From Peromyscus leucopus (Eukaryota > Chordata > Mammalia > Rodentia > Cricetidae), in the NCBI RefSeq assembly GCF_004664715.2, contig NC_051063.1:116050829-116114828 (forward strand): a stretch of 64,000 nt of DNA, given 5' to 3'. The notes beneath the pieces are model-generated. The model ran no database searches and was not told the DNA's origin. It saw nothing but the letters and a program-made list of their open reading frames with translations. A program made the position numbers and the translations under genes. Below, piece by piece: positions 24,815-37,730 of the stretch; within the stretch, counting starts at the first letter, position 1, and each line of letters begins with the position of its first letter.

Positions 24815-25122
24815 GTGGTTTGAATGAGAAATGTAGCCCATAAACTCATAAATCAATTTGATGCAAAGCTTATAGAACTATTAGGGCTTGGAGCCTTCTT
24901 AGAGGAAGTATGTTAGGGCAGGTTGTGAGTGTTCACTCCCTCTCCCCACTTCCAGTTCATTCTAGCTGCTTCTTGGGTGTAGTTAATATGTGACCTTTCA
25001 TCTTCCTGCTCTGTGTGTCATATTCCCTTACTACTGTGGACAATCCCTCTCTAGAAACACGAGCCAAGTAAGCTCTTCCTTCTTTAAGCTGCATCATGAC
25101 ATTTATCACAGCAACATAAAAG
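24815..25122 (+). mobile_element. Rodent MaLR-like repeat
   Basis: Begins 'tggtggtttgaatgagaaat', continues with 'cccttactactgtggacaat' and ends 'cacagcaacataaaagtaac'. Both ends resemble MaLR-type LTRs, and the right end is shared with 3115-3372. Class uncertain. Confidence 0.5.
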
Positions 25123-25458
25123 TAACAAGTATGCTTGCATTTATTCTGCATAATAATACAATAAGGCAAATTATTTATTCTCTTATTATGTAGCATATGG
25201 CTATAATATTTATTATATTATACAATGAAATATAATTATAAGTTGTACTGATATACTGAAATAATGTTATATTTACATGTTGTACACTATTTCATACAAA
25301 GGGAAATTTGCCTTTAGTGAAATTAAGGAAATTGGTCAAAACTGAATAACCAGTGACAGCAAATGATTTAAACCAGCCTGTTTAACTGCAAAATTGGACT
25401 ACTTACACTCTTAAATGACTCTCTTCAGAGCTTACCATAAATCTTGGGAGGTAAGAAG
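25123..25458. other. Unassigned AT-rich sequence
   Basis: No gene or repeat recognised. Confidence 0.5.
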
Positions 25459-25460
25459 CA

Positions 25461-25517
<57 letters not shown>

Positions 25518-25531
25518 ACTCACATACACAC
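25459..25531. repeat. (CA)n microsatellite
   Basis: CA repeat interrupted by three CATA units and one CTCA unit. Confidence 0.97.
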
Positions 25532-26119
25532 TGCAGGGGCAGAACATGGGAAAGCACCATGTAAAATAACACTTTACAGAGTCTACAACTTATAATTAAT
25601 GGACCATTTGTCATATCAAATACACCCAGCCTTCATTAGAGGATCAATTTCATAAGAATTCAAAGAATGAGATGAGGAAATAGTAAGAATAGATTCCCAG
25701 AAGATCCACAGGAACAGGAAATCATGGATACTAGAAAGGAAATGATTTGGCTTACATGCCCATAGATTGAGGAAAGGTCAAAAGTATGTCCAAGAGGACA
25801 GGAAATTGGCTTTGAGATGGGAATCTGGAAGGCTCAGATATTCAGTCTAGATTGAACATGGTACAACAGTGATACTGATAGCAACACATCATCCCACTTT
25901 AACAAATGTATTGTTCATACATGTATGTTCAGCCGAAATAGATATTAGTATTATATCATGAAGCCCATTAGGCTATTCCTATTAACAAGAGTACAACAAG
26001 GGTCTGAACTAGGGTTGGGATAATTAAGGGGAAATGGATGATGTAATAGCTGTCAATGTCAACCACGTCTCTGAGACACTGTATATGTTCTCTTAATGTT
26101 CAAAAATGACATGATATTT
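25532..26119. other. Unassigned sequence
   Basis: No gene or repeat recognised. Confidence 0.5.
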
Positions 26120-26435
26120 TAAAATATTTATATATTTATCTGTTTTACATCCTGACCACAGTTTCCCCTCCCTCTTTTCCTCCCACTCACTCCCCACATC
26201 TACTCTGTATCCTCCCTCATTCACTCCTCCTCTATTTCTATTCAGAAAAGGGCAAGCCTCCCATGCAAATCAAGAAAACTTGGCATATCAAGTTGCTTGC
26301 CCCACATTCTTTTCAGCATGTGCTGTAACTTGTGTTTTTAATCTCAGTCATTCTGACAGGTGTAAGATGGCATCTCAGAGTCCTTTTGATTTGCATTTCC
26401 CTGATGGCTAAAGATGTTGAACATTTCTTTGTTTC

Positions 26436-26909
26436 TCAGCCAGTTGTGATTCTTCTGTTGAGAATTTTGTTTAGATCTGTAATCCATTTTTTAATTAGAT
26501 TGTTTGATTTGTTGATGTCTAGTTTCTTGTTTTCTTTATCTGTTTTGTAAATCAGTCCTCTGTCAGATGTGGAGCTGATTAAAATCTTTTTCAATTCAGT
26601 AGGCTGCCATTTTGTGCTATTGACAGTGTCCTTTGCTTTATAAAGGTTTTTCAGTTTCCTGAGGTCCCATTTATTATTTGTTGATCTTAGTGCCTGTGCT
26701 GTTGGTGTTCTATTCAGGAAGTTGTCTCCTATGCCAACACTTTCATGGCTACTTCCCACACTCTCTTCTATCAGGTTCAGTGTATCTGGTTTTATGTTGA
26801 GGTCTTTGATCCACTTTGACTTGATTCTTTTTTTTTTTTTTTTTTTTTTTTTTTTGGTTTTTTGAGACAGGGTTTCTCTGTGTAGCTTTGCGCCTTTCCT
26901 GGAACTCAC
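26436..26909 (-). pseudogene. L1 ORF2 remnant fused to B1-derived sequence
   Basis: A 157-residue open frame. Its first ~16 residues come from the inserted B1, followed by a lysine run encoded by the B1 A-tail, then about 130 residues of L1 ORF2 C-terminal sequence (marks 'DLNIKPDTLNLIEESVG', 'NRTPTAQALRS', 'WQPTELKKI'). The fusion is an accident of insertion. There is no evidence of expression. Confidence 0.8.
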
Positions 26910-27002
26910 TTGGTAGCCCAGGCTGGCCTCGAACTCATGGAGATCCGCCTGCCTCTGCCTCCCGAGTGCTGGGATTAAAGGCGTGCGCCACCACCGCCCG
27001 GC
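26830..27002 (-). repeat. B1 SINE with 14-bp target duplication
   Basis: Young antisense B1 with a long T tail, 'gagacagggtttctctgtgt', 'agctttgcgcctttcctgga' (the cricetid-type arm) and 'gctgggattaaaggcgtgcg'. The perfect duplication 'ttgacttgattctt' flanks it at 26816-26829 and 27003-27016, inside L1 ORF2. Confidence 0.95.
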
Positions 27003-27641
27003 TTGACTTGATTCTTGTGTAGGGTGATGGACATGGATATATTTGCATTCTTCTACTTGCCAACATCCAGTTAGACTAGAACCATTTGTTGAAGATGCTT
27101 TCTTTTATCCATTGTGTAATTTTGGCTTCTTTGTAGACAATAAAGTGTCTATAGGTGTATGACTTTATGTCTGGGTCTTTAACTTGTTCCCTTGATCCAC
27201 CTGTCTGTTTTTATGCTAATACCATGTGGTTTTTATCACTATAGCTCAGTAGTAGAGCTTGAATTCAGGGATGACGATACCTCTGAAAGTTCTTTTATTA
27301 TATGGGTTTGTTTTAGCTATCCTGGGATTTTTGTTTTATCATATGAAGTTGAGTATTGAAGTTCTAGCTAGAGCGATAAGACAACTAAAGAAGATTAAAG
27401 GGATATAATTTGTGAAGGAAGAAGTCAAAGTTTTCCTGATTTCTTTCTCAGCCCATTTATCATTTAAATATAGGAGGACTACTGATTTTGTTTGAGTTAA
27501 TCATGTATTCACCCATTTCTCTGAAGGTGTTTATCAGTTATAGGAGTTCTCTAGTAGAATTTTTGGGCTCGCTTATGTACGCTATAATATCATCAGCAAA
27601 TAGTGATACTTTGACTTCTTCCTTTCTAAAATGGAAGATCT

Positions 27642-27702
27642 CTGACTCCCCAATGATAGGATTAAGGGTGTGTGCAACCACTGTCTGGCCTCTATGTACT
27701 CG
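27642..27702 (-). repeat. B1 fragment, antisense
   Basis: 'ctctgactccccaatgatag', 'gattaagggtgtgtgcaacc' and 'actgtctggcct' are the head of a diverged B1 in reverse, at the end of the rearranged L1. Confidence 0.55.
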
Positions 27703-28857
27703 AACTTTTTAATGAAGATGCTGTATAGAATGACAGTTAAGCTTTACATAAAATGCTTGTAATAGACAAGAGATTATAACTAGCTATAGATAAATAATCA
27801 TCATTCTTATTTTATTTTAGCGACATTTCCCCATCAACTAATTTCTGAATTCAAAAAGAATTTTTTTTCATAACATACACAACCATTGCAACCAGGGCAT
27901 ATCTTGTCAGGCCAGCCATAGTTTTCAGGGTTCACAGTTGAGTAAAAATGATTATTATTTTCTCCTCTGGGAAGCTGCTTAGAACCTTCTAGCACTGTGA
28001 AGGCTATCCAATAAGGGTGAAGATTCCAGGTGAATATCAGCTTGATTTTTCTATGTTCTGACTCAAGCATGTGGTGCTTTCAGTGATAGAGTCTTAATAC
28101 CAAGTTCTGGAAAGTAACCACGAGTATTGGCAATAGCTTGTAATGTTTGGGGGCCTATGCATCACCACTGCCCAATAACTCCTAAAAAGGTAATCCATTC
28201 CTGGTAGTGTGGTTTTTATTTCTTAGTATGGTGTATCTAGTTGGGTTATTGTCCCTCTGTTACATGGTAACTTCATTAAATCAATCTCTGTCACTGTCTT
28301 TGTCTCTGTCTCTCTCTTTATATTTATGATTGTAACAGATAGAAAAAACTAGTCTTTATCAGCCAGAGTTTGGTACTTAGCTCTCAGTCAATACTTGGTG
28401 AATGTTTCATGTATGAATGCTGTTTAATACATTGTGAACTGTGACTAGTACTTACAAGTGAGCTAAAATTAGAAGAAATAACTACATTCTTTTTCATGTT
28501 CCAGATAGCTACTTGTTAACAGAAATCAACCTCCATTTATGAATTCAGACTCTTGGACTTTCTCCAGTTGGTATTAATAGATCCTTGTGAGATCTGCTTT
28601 TTTGGGGGGGGGGGCAATGAAACTGTATAAGAGGAAGGGAGTTGTCAGAATATTTGGTGGTCTTGCTTAGTGTCTCTATGAAGGAGAAGAATAGCAGCTT
28701 CAATAAACTTCTGCAAGGATGAACAAAATGCCAGTTGTGTGGGTGCATCTGAGCTTCATGGTGGGCATTTGTCACGTCATATTCTCTGTTTTAATTCAAA
28801 CAACAGATGACAGCCTAAAATAGTTTTTCCAGCTCACCCTGTGGCAACTTGAAAAAT
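27703..28857. other. Unassigned sequence
   Basis: No repeat recognised. A 78-residue minus ORF (27834-28070) has five cysteines (four within the CPGCNGCVC stretch) but no family I can name. A run of 11 G lies at 28604-28614. Confidence 0.4.
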
Positions 28858-29067
28858 ATCCAACATTTACTGACTGCTCACTATGTACCAACATGTAAAG
28901 CTTCCTTTTGTTATCATTTTACTCGATCTTCATAGAGGCTGTGATGCATGGGTATATTTCTTCTACTTTATATGTAGTTTGTTTGAGATCTCTCAGGGAA
29001 TAAGAGGACTAGCTGGGAATCTAATGTAAGCTAAATTTCTGAAAAGCTCATATTCCAATTCACTATG
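28858..29067 (+). repeat. MIR SINE
   Basis: 'ttactgactgctcactatgt', 'atcattttactcgatcttca', 'gatctctcagggaataagag' and 'agctgggaatctaatgtaag' follow MIR order. Confidence 0.6.
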
Positions 29068-31002
29068 CTATGTTGTATATGAAAGTGTGCTAATATTAAA
29101 GTATACTGGAGATATTTTGTACTAAAATAATTTTTACCCTTATCAATCTCCTTATGAAAGTTATTCTCTTTAATGGTTTTCAAACACTTAGCTATTAGAA
29201 AATGAATTCTTTATATTTAGTCTATACCTCTCACTTTTAAATCTATTTATTAGATTTTGGTCCTTTGCCCAGAAACCATCTCTTACATGTTGTTTGTATC
29301 CCTATAATGTAATACAATCTTTTGCGATTAAAGGCACACAATAAATACCTTAAGTACAATTTAAGTACAATTAAGTAAGTGATTGGTGATGTTGCAAAAA
29401 GTCACATTTCAGGCAGATGGTAAATCTATAATGTCTGGCCTTTGATGTGCGGTTATAAGATTTACAGAAATCTACAACCATATATGTATTTGCTGTTCTC
29501 CTATGGGAGATGCTTATTTCTCAGGTGCCATTGTTCAATAAAAAGAAAAGTACAAGCAATAACAGTTTGGTTAAAAAAAATAAATTTCAGCATAACCAGA
29601 CCAACTTGGGTCAAGTGAGTAATACTCCACTGTTTAATTACTTTGAGCACATTAAATGGAAAAATATCTGTATTAAATTTTCAGTATTAAATATATACTT
29701 ATATAATAATACATATTTATGTAATAAATAAAATAACTGTATTAAATTACCTATCTGACAAACTCTGAATATGACATGTTGGAAAACAAGGAAGTAGATG
29801 ACAATTAATTTATATAACCTGAATATTAACTAATTGGATTTCTTCTGCATAGTCCATTTGTGTTAATTTATTAATAACTGAGATTATGTCTCACACTGGC
29901 CCAAACAGTGTGTGAGAATAAACCTTCATTTAGCCAGTAAGAGAACATTTTCTTCTCAGGTGGTGTCTGTCAGGCTGATTGTGGTGATGTATATGATATG
30001 GAATAAAAGCAAAATAAAAAACACAAAAACTGGTATGGTTCATTCTGTGGACCAGGGAGCTTATGGGACACACACACTTCATGAGACATGGTTCTAAGCA
30101 ATAGGAAAATTCTTTGCAAATTCCTAAGCTCATAAAAGCTTTTATTTGAGATAAAGATGACTCTTTATTTGGCAGAGAAAAGAAAGGGAAATAGAAAAGA
30201 AGGAAGAGAAATAATACCAAAATTAACTAAGTGCGACAGACATTGAAGTTGCAAGTGAAAGTGAATGGTAACTGTTATGTGGTTTGCTGGAATTTCTTGG
30301 GGCATGATCCAGAGAGAAAATAAATCAATGCTTTATGACTTGGTAAAATTCAGGCATCATGAAGACAGCTTTACTCTTGAATTTTAAAACAAGAAAGCAG
30401 CAGAGAGGAGCAGTGTATAAATTGTGATCAATTTAGACTCTGCGTCTTTAGAGGTCAAGGATGGGACCCTGCTGAGGGACCATCTGGAAGATATCTCACA
30501 AAATCCAGTATAAAGACTGACAACATGCCCACCTAGCACACTGCAGGTGTTACATACACAGCATCAATAGACTATCATCCAAGGAGAAAGCATATTTGCA
30601 ACATTTAATGGTAATAAAGTATTGACAGAGTATTAAACAATATTCTCACCCATTAATATAAACTTATATCAAGTTACCACCTCGTGCTATTGATTGAATC
30701 TTGAAGGTGTTCTATGCTAGCATCATGTGCTGAAATGGCCATACCATTCAAAGGAATAAAAAAATCTAATATGAGTAATATGTATGGATGTTTCCCAGGC
30801 TTGTGGAAATCAGACTTACACTTTTATAGGTGCATGTCTTTAAATGGTGGTTATAAGAATTAGAACTTGTAGACTTTTTTCATTATATTACAATTTATTG
30901 GTTTTGTTTGCTCTCTTAAAAACATTTTTGCTTGTTTATTGGGGGAACAGCTGTAAAAGAAGTGACTAAATATCTTGTTACAGTTGTTAAACACAACAAT
31001 TC
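29068..31002. other. Unassigned AT-rich sequence
   Basis: About 1.9 kb with no gene or clear repeat. A short tandem of 'taagtacaatt' occurs near 29350. Confidence 0.45.
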
Positions 31003-31150
31003 AGGAATCAGACTATTGCGATCAAATACAAGTTCTATCAATTTTATTGCCTGAGAATTTTTTAACCTCAATATCGTAATCTGTGAAATGGTAACAATAG
31101 TTAAATGTCTTCTTAATGTTCTCATAAAGATTAAATGAATTTATATTAGG
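31003..31150 (-). repeat. MIR SINE, antisense
   Basis: 'aggaatcagactattgcgat', 'ttttttaacctcaatatcgt', 'aatctgtgaaatggtaacaa' and 'aaagattaaatgaatttata' are the reverse of MIR. Confidence 0.65.
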
Positions 31151-31261
31151 TAATAATAATAGTTTCTGTTATATAAAATAACTATTCAAATATGGAAGGT
31201 AACATAACTATTATGTTGAAGTCATCATGCTTCCTATTTATTCACTATAACTACTTAAAGG

Positions 31262-31475
31262 TCTAAGTTATTTGTTTGAGATTGATGCTCATGTAGCCCA
31301 GGATGACTTCAATTTGCCATGTAGCAAAGGATAACCTTGAACTCCTGATCATTATGATCTCCACTCTGTAGCTTAAGATTACAGGCTGTGTTGCTATGCC
31401 AAGTTTTATGTGGTGCTAAGGATTGAGCATGGAGATTGTGCATACAAAACAAACATCCTATCAGCTCACCCACAT
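31262..31475 (-). repeat. B4-type SINE, antisense
   Basis: A reversed B1-like arm ('catgtagcccaggatgactt', 'cttgaactcctgatcattat', 'agattacaggctgtgttgct') is followed by a reversed ID-like arm ('aaggattgagcatggagatt'). Confidence 0.6.
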
Positions 31476-33289
31476 TCAAACTCAAAGGTCCATATTTTTG
31501 TATCAGTCTTATTACTTAGATTTTATATGTGACAAACATAAATGTAGGGATGTTTTATCATAGCTAAAAATTAGCAGGAGTGTGTTTCAACTGGATGGAT
31601 CTGGTTCCAAAGTCCTTCCCCTTTCTGCTTCACTGTGTCAACTGTTGATACTAAGTCTCCAACCTTCTTGCTTAGCTGCTCCTTCACTCAATTATGTCCT
31701 AAAAGGACATGCTGTGGTTTGTTCTTTGCTTCTGTTTCCTAAATTCTGTCTGCTAGTGTCCTTTGTGTACTGGGAGGTGATGACTTCCAGTGTCCTTTGC
31801 TTTATATAAATTTCCCCAATGGATGTCTTTAAGTTTCGATGTTGTCTGAAGGCTAGTCCTCTTGGCGACTGGAAATAATCTTGCATTTCAAATATACTGT
31901 ATATATTATGATGTACAATTTGAATTGGGCATGAACAAAATTTGTCATGTCTTGGTGAAGAAACCCAGTCACTTTAGTGACTACAGGGATGCCACTGATA
32001 GATGTGGGGACAGCATGTATAGTTGAGAATGTTCAAAAGGATATATGAGGAGTATAGCCAATCTGCTAAAAGTGTAGAAAACTTGCACCTGCTTTCTGTT
32101 AGGGGACATTTGTAGAACACATTTTGTGAACTGTTTCTTACTCTCTGTGATTCACTTGGCTGTGAACCATTATGTCTTATTTCTTTTGTCCTCCTTTTTT
32201 GTTTTCTTTAAAACATTTTGTCACAAGGAAGAACACAGAACCTAGAAATTGAAAGATACAAATTTCTTGGTGTAACTTGGCATTTCTTTTGCTGTCCTTT
32301 TAAAGTGAAATTTAAGAAGTGCTGTGGCTGAATAAAGAAGAAAATGTCAGGAGGCTGTTCAAAAACCAAAAAAGTATTTCAATAACTTATTAGAGCAAAG
32401 TAAATTATGTGATGGGAGAAGAATACATGGAAACTCAAAGGCCAATAAAAGTCAAGGATTTTCCCCATAAGAAACAATGGAGAATCATTATGTTGTGTTA
32501 GAGCAAACTAAAGGAAAAGAGATGAAAAATACAATTTTAGAGTATATGTGCCAAGTTTGGGGTGGAAGTTGCAAGAGATAATTGAAATTTTGGAGTCCAA
32601 ATATTATGCCATGGCTCTTGCATACACACTGTCTGATGCCATTCCAAAAGCCAAAGGTGTCCCTTCTGCAATCGGAGAAGAACCTTGATTATCATTAAAC
32701 AACTAGAGAGCAACTCTTCATTGGTGTATAGAAAGTTAATCTGTGGAATTAGCACTTAAATGCCCCTACCCTCATCTACAGTAAGCTATAGACTTCATAA
32801 TGCACTATTAGTGCCTTAATAAAAATGATATACTTTTGAAATGTTATTTTTGAATGTTATATCTACTTCAAATTACCTTGTTGAAATGTCTTTACATTAT
32901 AGCACAAAAATCATTATTGGCCAAAATAGATTTGATCCCTTCCCCCAAAATAATCCTCTGCCATTTCAAAGACATTTTTTATGGAAGGTCTATGATTTGT
33001 CTCAATAGGAAGTGAGAACTTAGCCAGGTTGGGCTTTGTAACCATGGAAACAAACTGTAGGGGAGAATGTTGACTGAAATAAGCAAAGTAGAGGCTAAAG
33101 CTCGGTGCTATTTTAATTCAGTTCCCTACCATGAGTTCTCAATATACTTTACTTTCTAATATCTCAGATTATTTCTTTATAGAACTTATTGAACCCACAG
33201 AGAAGTGGGCAGCACAAAGTGCAAGTATTTTAAAAGTATTTTTAATAATGTTTTTATTCCTAAATACATGAGTACAGTTTGCTCAGTCT
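31476..33289. other. Unassigned sequence
   Basis: About 1.8 kb with no gene or repeat I can support. Confidence 0.45.
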
Positions 33290-33412
33290 GGTTGACACAA
33301 GAATTAAAAAGAAGGAGGCCATGAATTTGTGAAAGAGCAGAGGAACATAGCACATGTGAGGCAAGAAAAGGAAGGGGGAATAATTTAATTGTAGTATAAT
33401 CAAAAAATAAAA
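33290..33412 (+). mobile_element. Short L1 3' tail, sense
   Basis: 'ggaggccatgaatttgtga', 'aaggaagggggaataattta' and 'attgtagtataatcaaaaaa' are the terminal ~110 bases of a rodent L1 3'UTR plus A-rich tail, with no upstream L1. This is similar to 11903-12010. Confidence 0.6.
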
Positions 33413-33439
33413 ACAGAACTATATTATTATTGTTATCAT

Positions 33440-33612
33440 TATCATTACCATTATAACTGTGTGTATGCATGTGGCCATCATGTGCATGTGTGGAGGTCAG
33501 AGGACAGCTTTATGTATTCAGTTCTCTCCTTCCTTTGCCTGGTTTCTAGGAATCAAATTCAAGTCCTCAGGTTTCTGCTGCAGGTTTCTTTACCTGTTGA
33601 GTCATCTCACTG
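33440..33612 (-). repeat. B3-type SINE, antisense
   Basis: 'catgtgtggaggtcagagga', 'agttctctccttcctttgcc', 'aattcaagtcctcaggtttc' and 'cctgttgagtcatctcact' are the reverse of a B2/B3-family SINE. Confidence 0.7.
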
Positions 33613-33639
33613 GAAGAAAATTGTTTTTCTTCCTTTTGT

Positions 33640-33722
33640 TTTCTGTTCAGCCCTGGGGGTTGAATACAGGGCCTCAGGTATGATAGGCAAGGACACCACA
33701 TGTCCTGAGTCACTCTTCCTAT
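33640..33722 (-). repeat. ID-type SINE arm, antisense
   Basis: 'cagccctgggggttgaatac', 'agggcctcaggtatgatagg' and 'tgagtcactcttcc' correspond to a reversed ID/B4 tRNA-like arm. Confidence 0.55.
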
Positions 33723-35054
33723 GACCATGTTTTAAGTGTCAGCTCCAGTATCTAAGAACACATTTTATCCAGAATTCCCAGTGGTCAAACCTATCAGTAT
33801 CCCAGAAGAACTTCCTTCCAGGCAAAACACAACCACCACACTCTCCTAAGAATCAGATAGGGCAACAACAAGCAAGAACAAAACATCCACCCAAAAAACA
33901 CAGGACCAGTTATCAGCACTTAGATTTACAAACCCCCCCAAACCCAGATGCCTAAATGCCAGTCAAAAAACACAATCAATAACAAACAGGGCAATGTTTC
34001 TCTACTAGAACCCAATAACCCTACCACAGTAAGTCCCAAGAATTAGGACATAAGCAAAACGCAAGAAAAAGACCTTAAAATATGATATGAATATCATGTT
34101 TTATGATAAGAATTTGATATGGATATCAAATGAATGTGATACTAATATGATAGTGGTCCTTTAAGAAGAAACAAATAAATTCCTTAAAGAAATTTATGAA
34201 GACAAAACAGTTGAAGGAAATAAATAAAAGTATTCAAGTCTTGAAAGTGGAAAGAGAATCAATACCAAATAAAAAGGCCAAACTTAGGGAAATCTAGAAT
34301 TGAAAAACTTAGGAACTCGAATAGGAACTTCAGAGGCAAGCATCACTAACAGAATACAAGAGATGGAAAAGAGAATTTCAGTCATAGAAGAGACAAGAGA
34401 AGAAATGCATACTTAGATTAAAAAAATTAAATCTTAAAAAATTCCAGTAGAAAACATCCAGGAAATCTGGGACACTATAAAAAAAAAAAAAGACCAAATC
34501 TAAGAATAATAGGAATAGAGGAATGACAAGAAATGTAGCTAAATGACACAGAAAATATTTTTACCAAAATCATGGAAAATTTTTTCCTAACTTAAAGGAG
34601 ATGCCTACTAAGGTAGAAGAAGCATGAATAATACAAAATAGACTAAAGAGAAAGTCTCCTCAGCACATGATTATCAAAACACTAAATACACAGAACAAAG
34701 AATATTAAAGCTGCAAAGGAAAAGAGACCACATAACATTTAAAAGCAGTATGAGAATAACATCTGATATCTCCTTGGAGACTCTAAAAGGCATCAGTGCC
34801 TGGGCAGATATTCTATGGACTCTAAAAGATAAAAGATGCCAGTCCAGACTACTAGAGCCAGCAAAACTTTCAATCACATAATATAGAGAAAATAAGGCAT
34901 TCCATGCTAACACCAAATAAAGATATATCTATCTACAAATCCAGCCCTACAGAAGGTTCTACAAGGAAAATTCCAACCTAAAGAGGCTAACAACACCCAA
35001 GGGAAATAAAAGAATAAATAATCCCAGACCAGCAAATCAAAGGAGGGGAAACAC

Positions 35055-35079
35055 ATACAGGTGCGCACACACGCATGCA

Positions 35080-35114
<35 letters not shown>

Positions 35115-35115
35115 T
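35055..35115. repeat. (CA)n microsatellite
   Basis: CA-rich repeat near the ORF1/ORF2 boundary of the sense L1. Confidence 0.95.
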
Positions 35116-36716
35116 ACAACCACAAAATGACAGTAATAAAAAAAACACTGCTCATTGATAACTCTGAACATCAATTGTCTCAATTCCTTAATTAAAAGAC
35201 ATAGAATAACAGACTGAGTATGAAAACAGGATTCATTCTTCTGCTGCACTGAAGAAACACATCTTAATATCAAGGGTAAACAATACCTCAGGGAAAAAGA
35301 ATGGGAGAAGATATTTCAATCAAATAAACTTAAGAAACATGGTAATTTAACCATTTGAATATCTGAGAAAATAAACTTCAAACCAAAACTAATAGGAAGG
35401 CCTAGCGACGGGCACTATATACTCATCAAAGTAAATAACTACCAAGAAAACATTGCAATTCTTTACATTTATGCACCAAATACAAAGCAACCAAGTTCAT
35501 AAATGGAACACTATTACACCTTAAATCTCCAGAGCCATAGTAATAAAACAAATAAACAAACAAAGAAACCTCATGGTACTGGCATAAATACTGACAGGTG
35601 GATCAGTGTAATTTAGTTGAAGACATAGATGCAAACCCACACACCTACTTTTTTTTTTTTTTTTAATAAAGAAGCCAGAATTATACAATGGAAAAAAAAA
35701 AGCATCTACAACAAATGGTGCGGTCTAATTGGGTGTCTGCATGTAGAAGAATGCAAATAGATCCCTGTCTATCACCCTGCACAAACTCAAGGCCTAGTGT
35801 TTGAAAGAGCTCAACGTAGACGGAACCTGATAAATGAGCAAACATGGAATAGCCTTGAAAGCATTGGCATAGGAGACAACTTCCTGAACAGAAAACCAAT
35901 AGTGCAGGAACTAATATAGAAAATTAATAAATGGGACTTCATGAAACTAAGAAGATTAAGTAAGGCAAAGGACACCATCAATAAGTCAAACAGCAGCCTA
36001 CAGAATGGGAAAAGATTTTAATCAGCTCCACATCTGACAGAGAGCTGATTTTTACAAAACATATAAAGAATTCAAGAAACAAGGTGTCAACAAAAAAAAA
36101 TAATGCAATTAAAACATAGGTTACAGATATAAACAGAATTCTCAACAGAAGAATCTCAAATGGCCATGAACCACTTAAAGAAATGTTCAGCATCCTTAGC
36201 TACCAGGGAATCACACATTAAGATTTTTGTCTTCTACCCATCAGAATGGCTGAGATCAAAAACACAAGTGACAGCTCATGTTGGCTAGATGTTAGGCAAG
36301 GGGAACACTCCCCCATTGCTGATGGAGTGTAAATTGGTTTGGGCACTTTGGAAATCAATGTGGCAGTTTCTCAAAAAAAAATAATAATTGGGAATTGATC
36401 TACCTCAAGACCCGGCTACAACCCCCCCTGGGCATAGACCAAAGAACTATCCATTCTACCACAAGGATACTTCCTCAACTATGTTCATAGCAGCTTGATT
36501 TGTAATAGCAGAACCTGGAAACACCCTAGATGTCCCTCAACCAAAGAATAGATAAAATGTGGTACATTCACACAGTAAAGTATTACACAGCTGTTAATAA
36601 AATAGTAATAATATGAAATCTGCAGGAAAATGGATGGAACTGGAAAAAAACATCTTGAGTGAGGTAATCCAGGCTCAAAAAGAAAAACATGATATGTACT
36701 CAAGGTGGGACACACA

Positions 36717-37130
36717 TGTAGCCAGAAGTTTCTCTGGTCCTGTACAGCCCTGAGGTCTGGACAAATTTCTCCCACCCATGGTCCTGCAGCCACTTATAAA
36801 ATAATCACTCAAAGGCTTAATATTAATTACGAACCGTATGGCCTATGACTCAAGCTTTTTGCTAGCTAGTTCTTATCACTTAACACAATCTATTTCTGTT
36901 AATCTAATGTATCGCCACATGTTCCATGGCTTTACTTGTATCCCATTACATGTTGCTCCGAGGATGGTGGGCTGGAATCTCCCCAGATCTGCCCTTCTTT
37001 TCTCTGTATCTCTGCTTGGATTTCCCACTTGCCTCTAAGCTGCCTTGTCATTGGCCAAAGCTGCTTTATTTGTTAGCCAATGGCAGCAACACATACATTC
37101 ACAGCATATAGAAAGATGTCCCATAGTACA
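36717..37130 (-). mobile_element. Solo LTR-like element, family A copy 2
   Basis: A reverse-orientation copy of the 18693 element (TGTAGCC...AGTACA). It shares the 'ttattttgttagccaatggc'-type promoter-proximal segment and the 'cacttataaaataatcactc' segment with the copy at 54908. It interrupts the L1 3'UTR: 'gggacacaca' on the left and 'catggttctccctggg' on the right rejoin into continuous L1 sequence. The 'catg' near each edge suggests a short target duplication. Confidence 0.65.
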
Positions 37131-37650
37131 CATGGTTCTCCCTGGGAAGGGGAAATAGAATAGACTTCAGAGGTGGGCTGGGGGAACAAGGGGAAGGGAA
37201 CAGGAGAGATCAGGTGGGGGAGGATGGAGGAAGAGATTCCTAGGAGAGACAACTGGATTGGGGAGCCTCTTAGGGATGAGCTAGAAATCTAGTGCAATGG
37301 AAACTCCGAGGAATCTACGAGGGTGACCCTTGGTAGGACTCCTAGTAATGGGAGATATGGAGCCTCACCCAGCCATCTCCTGTAACCAGGCAAGACTTCC
37401 ATCGGAGAGAATGGGACTCCCAACCCAGCCAAAAAACTTTTGATTTACCAATTGTCTTTCCCTGCATGATGTGCTGAGTTAAAGATGGCACAGAACTTGT
37501 GGGAGTGGTCAATCAATGACTGGTCCAGCATCAGATCCATGCCAAGAGAGGGAGTCCATACTTGACAATGTATGAAGGGCCAGAAACCAGAGGCTGGATA
37601 GTGCAGAGACCTGGGATAGAACCAAACAGGACTGGCAAATAAATTAGAAA

Positions 37651-37730
37651 GGAAGGAAGGAAGGAAGGAAGGAAGGAAGGAAGGAAGGAAGGAAGGAAGG
37701 AAGGAAGGAAGGAAGGAAGGAAGGAAGGAA
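37651..37730. repeat. Perfect (GGAA)20 microsatellite
   Basis: Eighty bases, 20 uninterrupted GGAA units, in the purine-rich part of the L1 3'UTR. GGAA is the core of ETS-factor binding sites. Confidence 0.99.

Larger units (their letters stand above)
26120..27640 (-). mobile_element. Rearranged antisense L1
   Basis: Antisense 3'UTR (26120-26285: 'cagtttcccctccctctttt', 'gaaaagggcaagcctccca') joins ORF2 C-terminal text from about 26330, running to 'catatgaagttgagtattg' at 27359. Then 27361-27432 is in the opposite (sense) orientation, and 27440-27640 is antisense again but from a more upstream part of ORF2. It is interrupted by a B1 at 26830. Several deletions and one small inversion are therefore visible. 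Confidence 0.85.

Noticed and set aside
27834..28070. 78-residue minus ORF with clustered cysteines
   Set aside because: The CPGCNGCVC stretch looked like a metal-binding motif, but the spacing fits no family I know and no splice or repeat context supports an exon. Needs a protein search before any claim.
37651..37730. Regular spacing that could suggest a CRISPR or satellite array
   Set aside because: It is a simple tetranucleotide repeat without spacers, and the host is a mammal.
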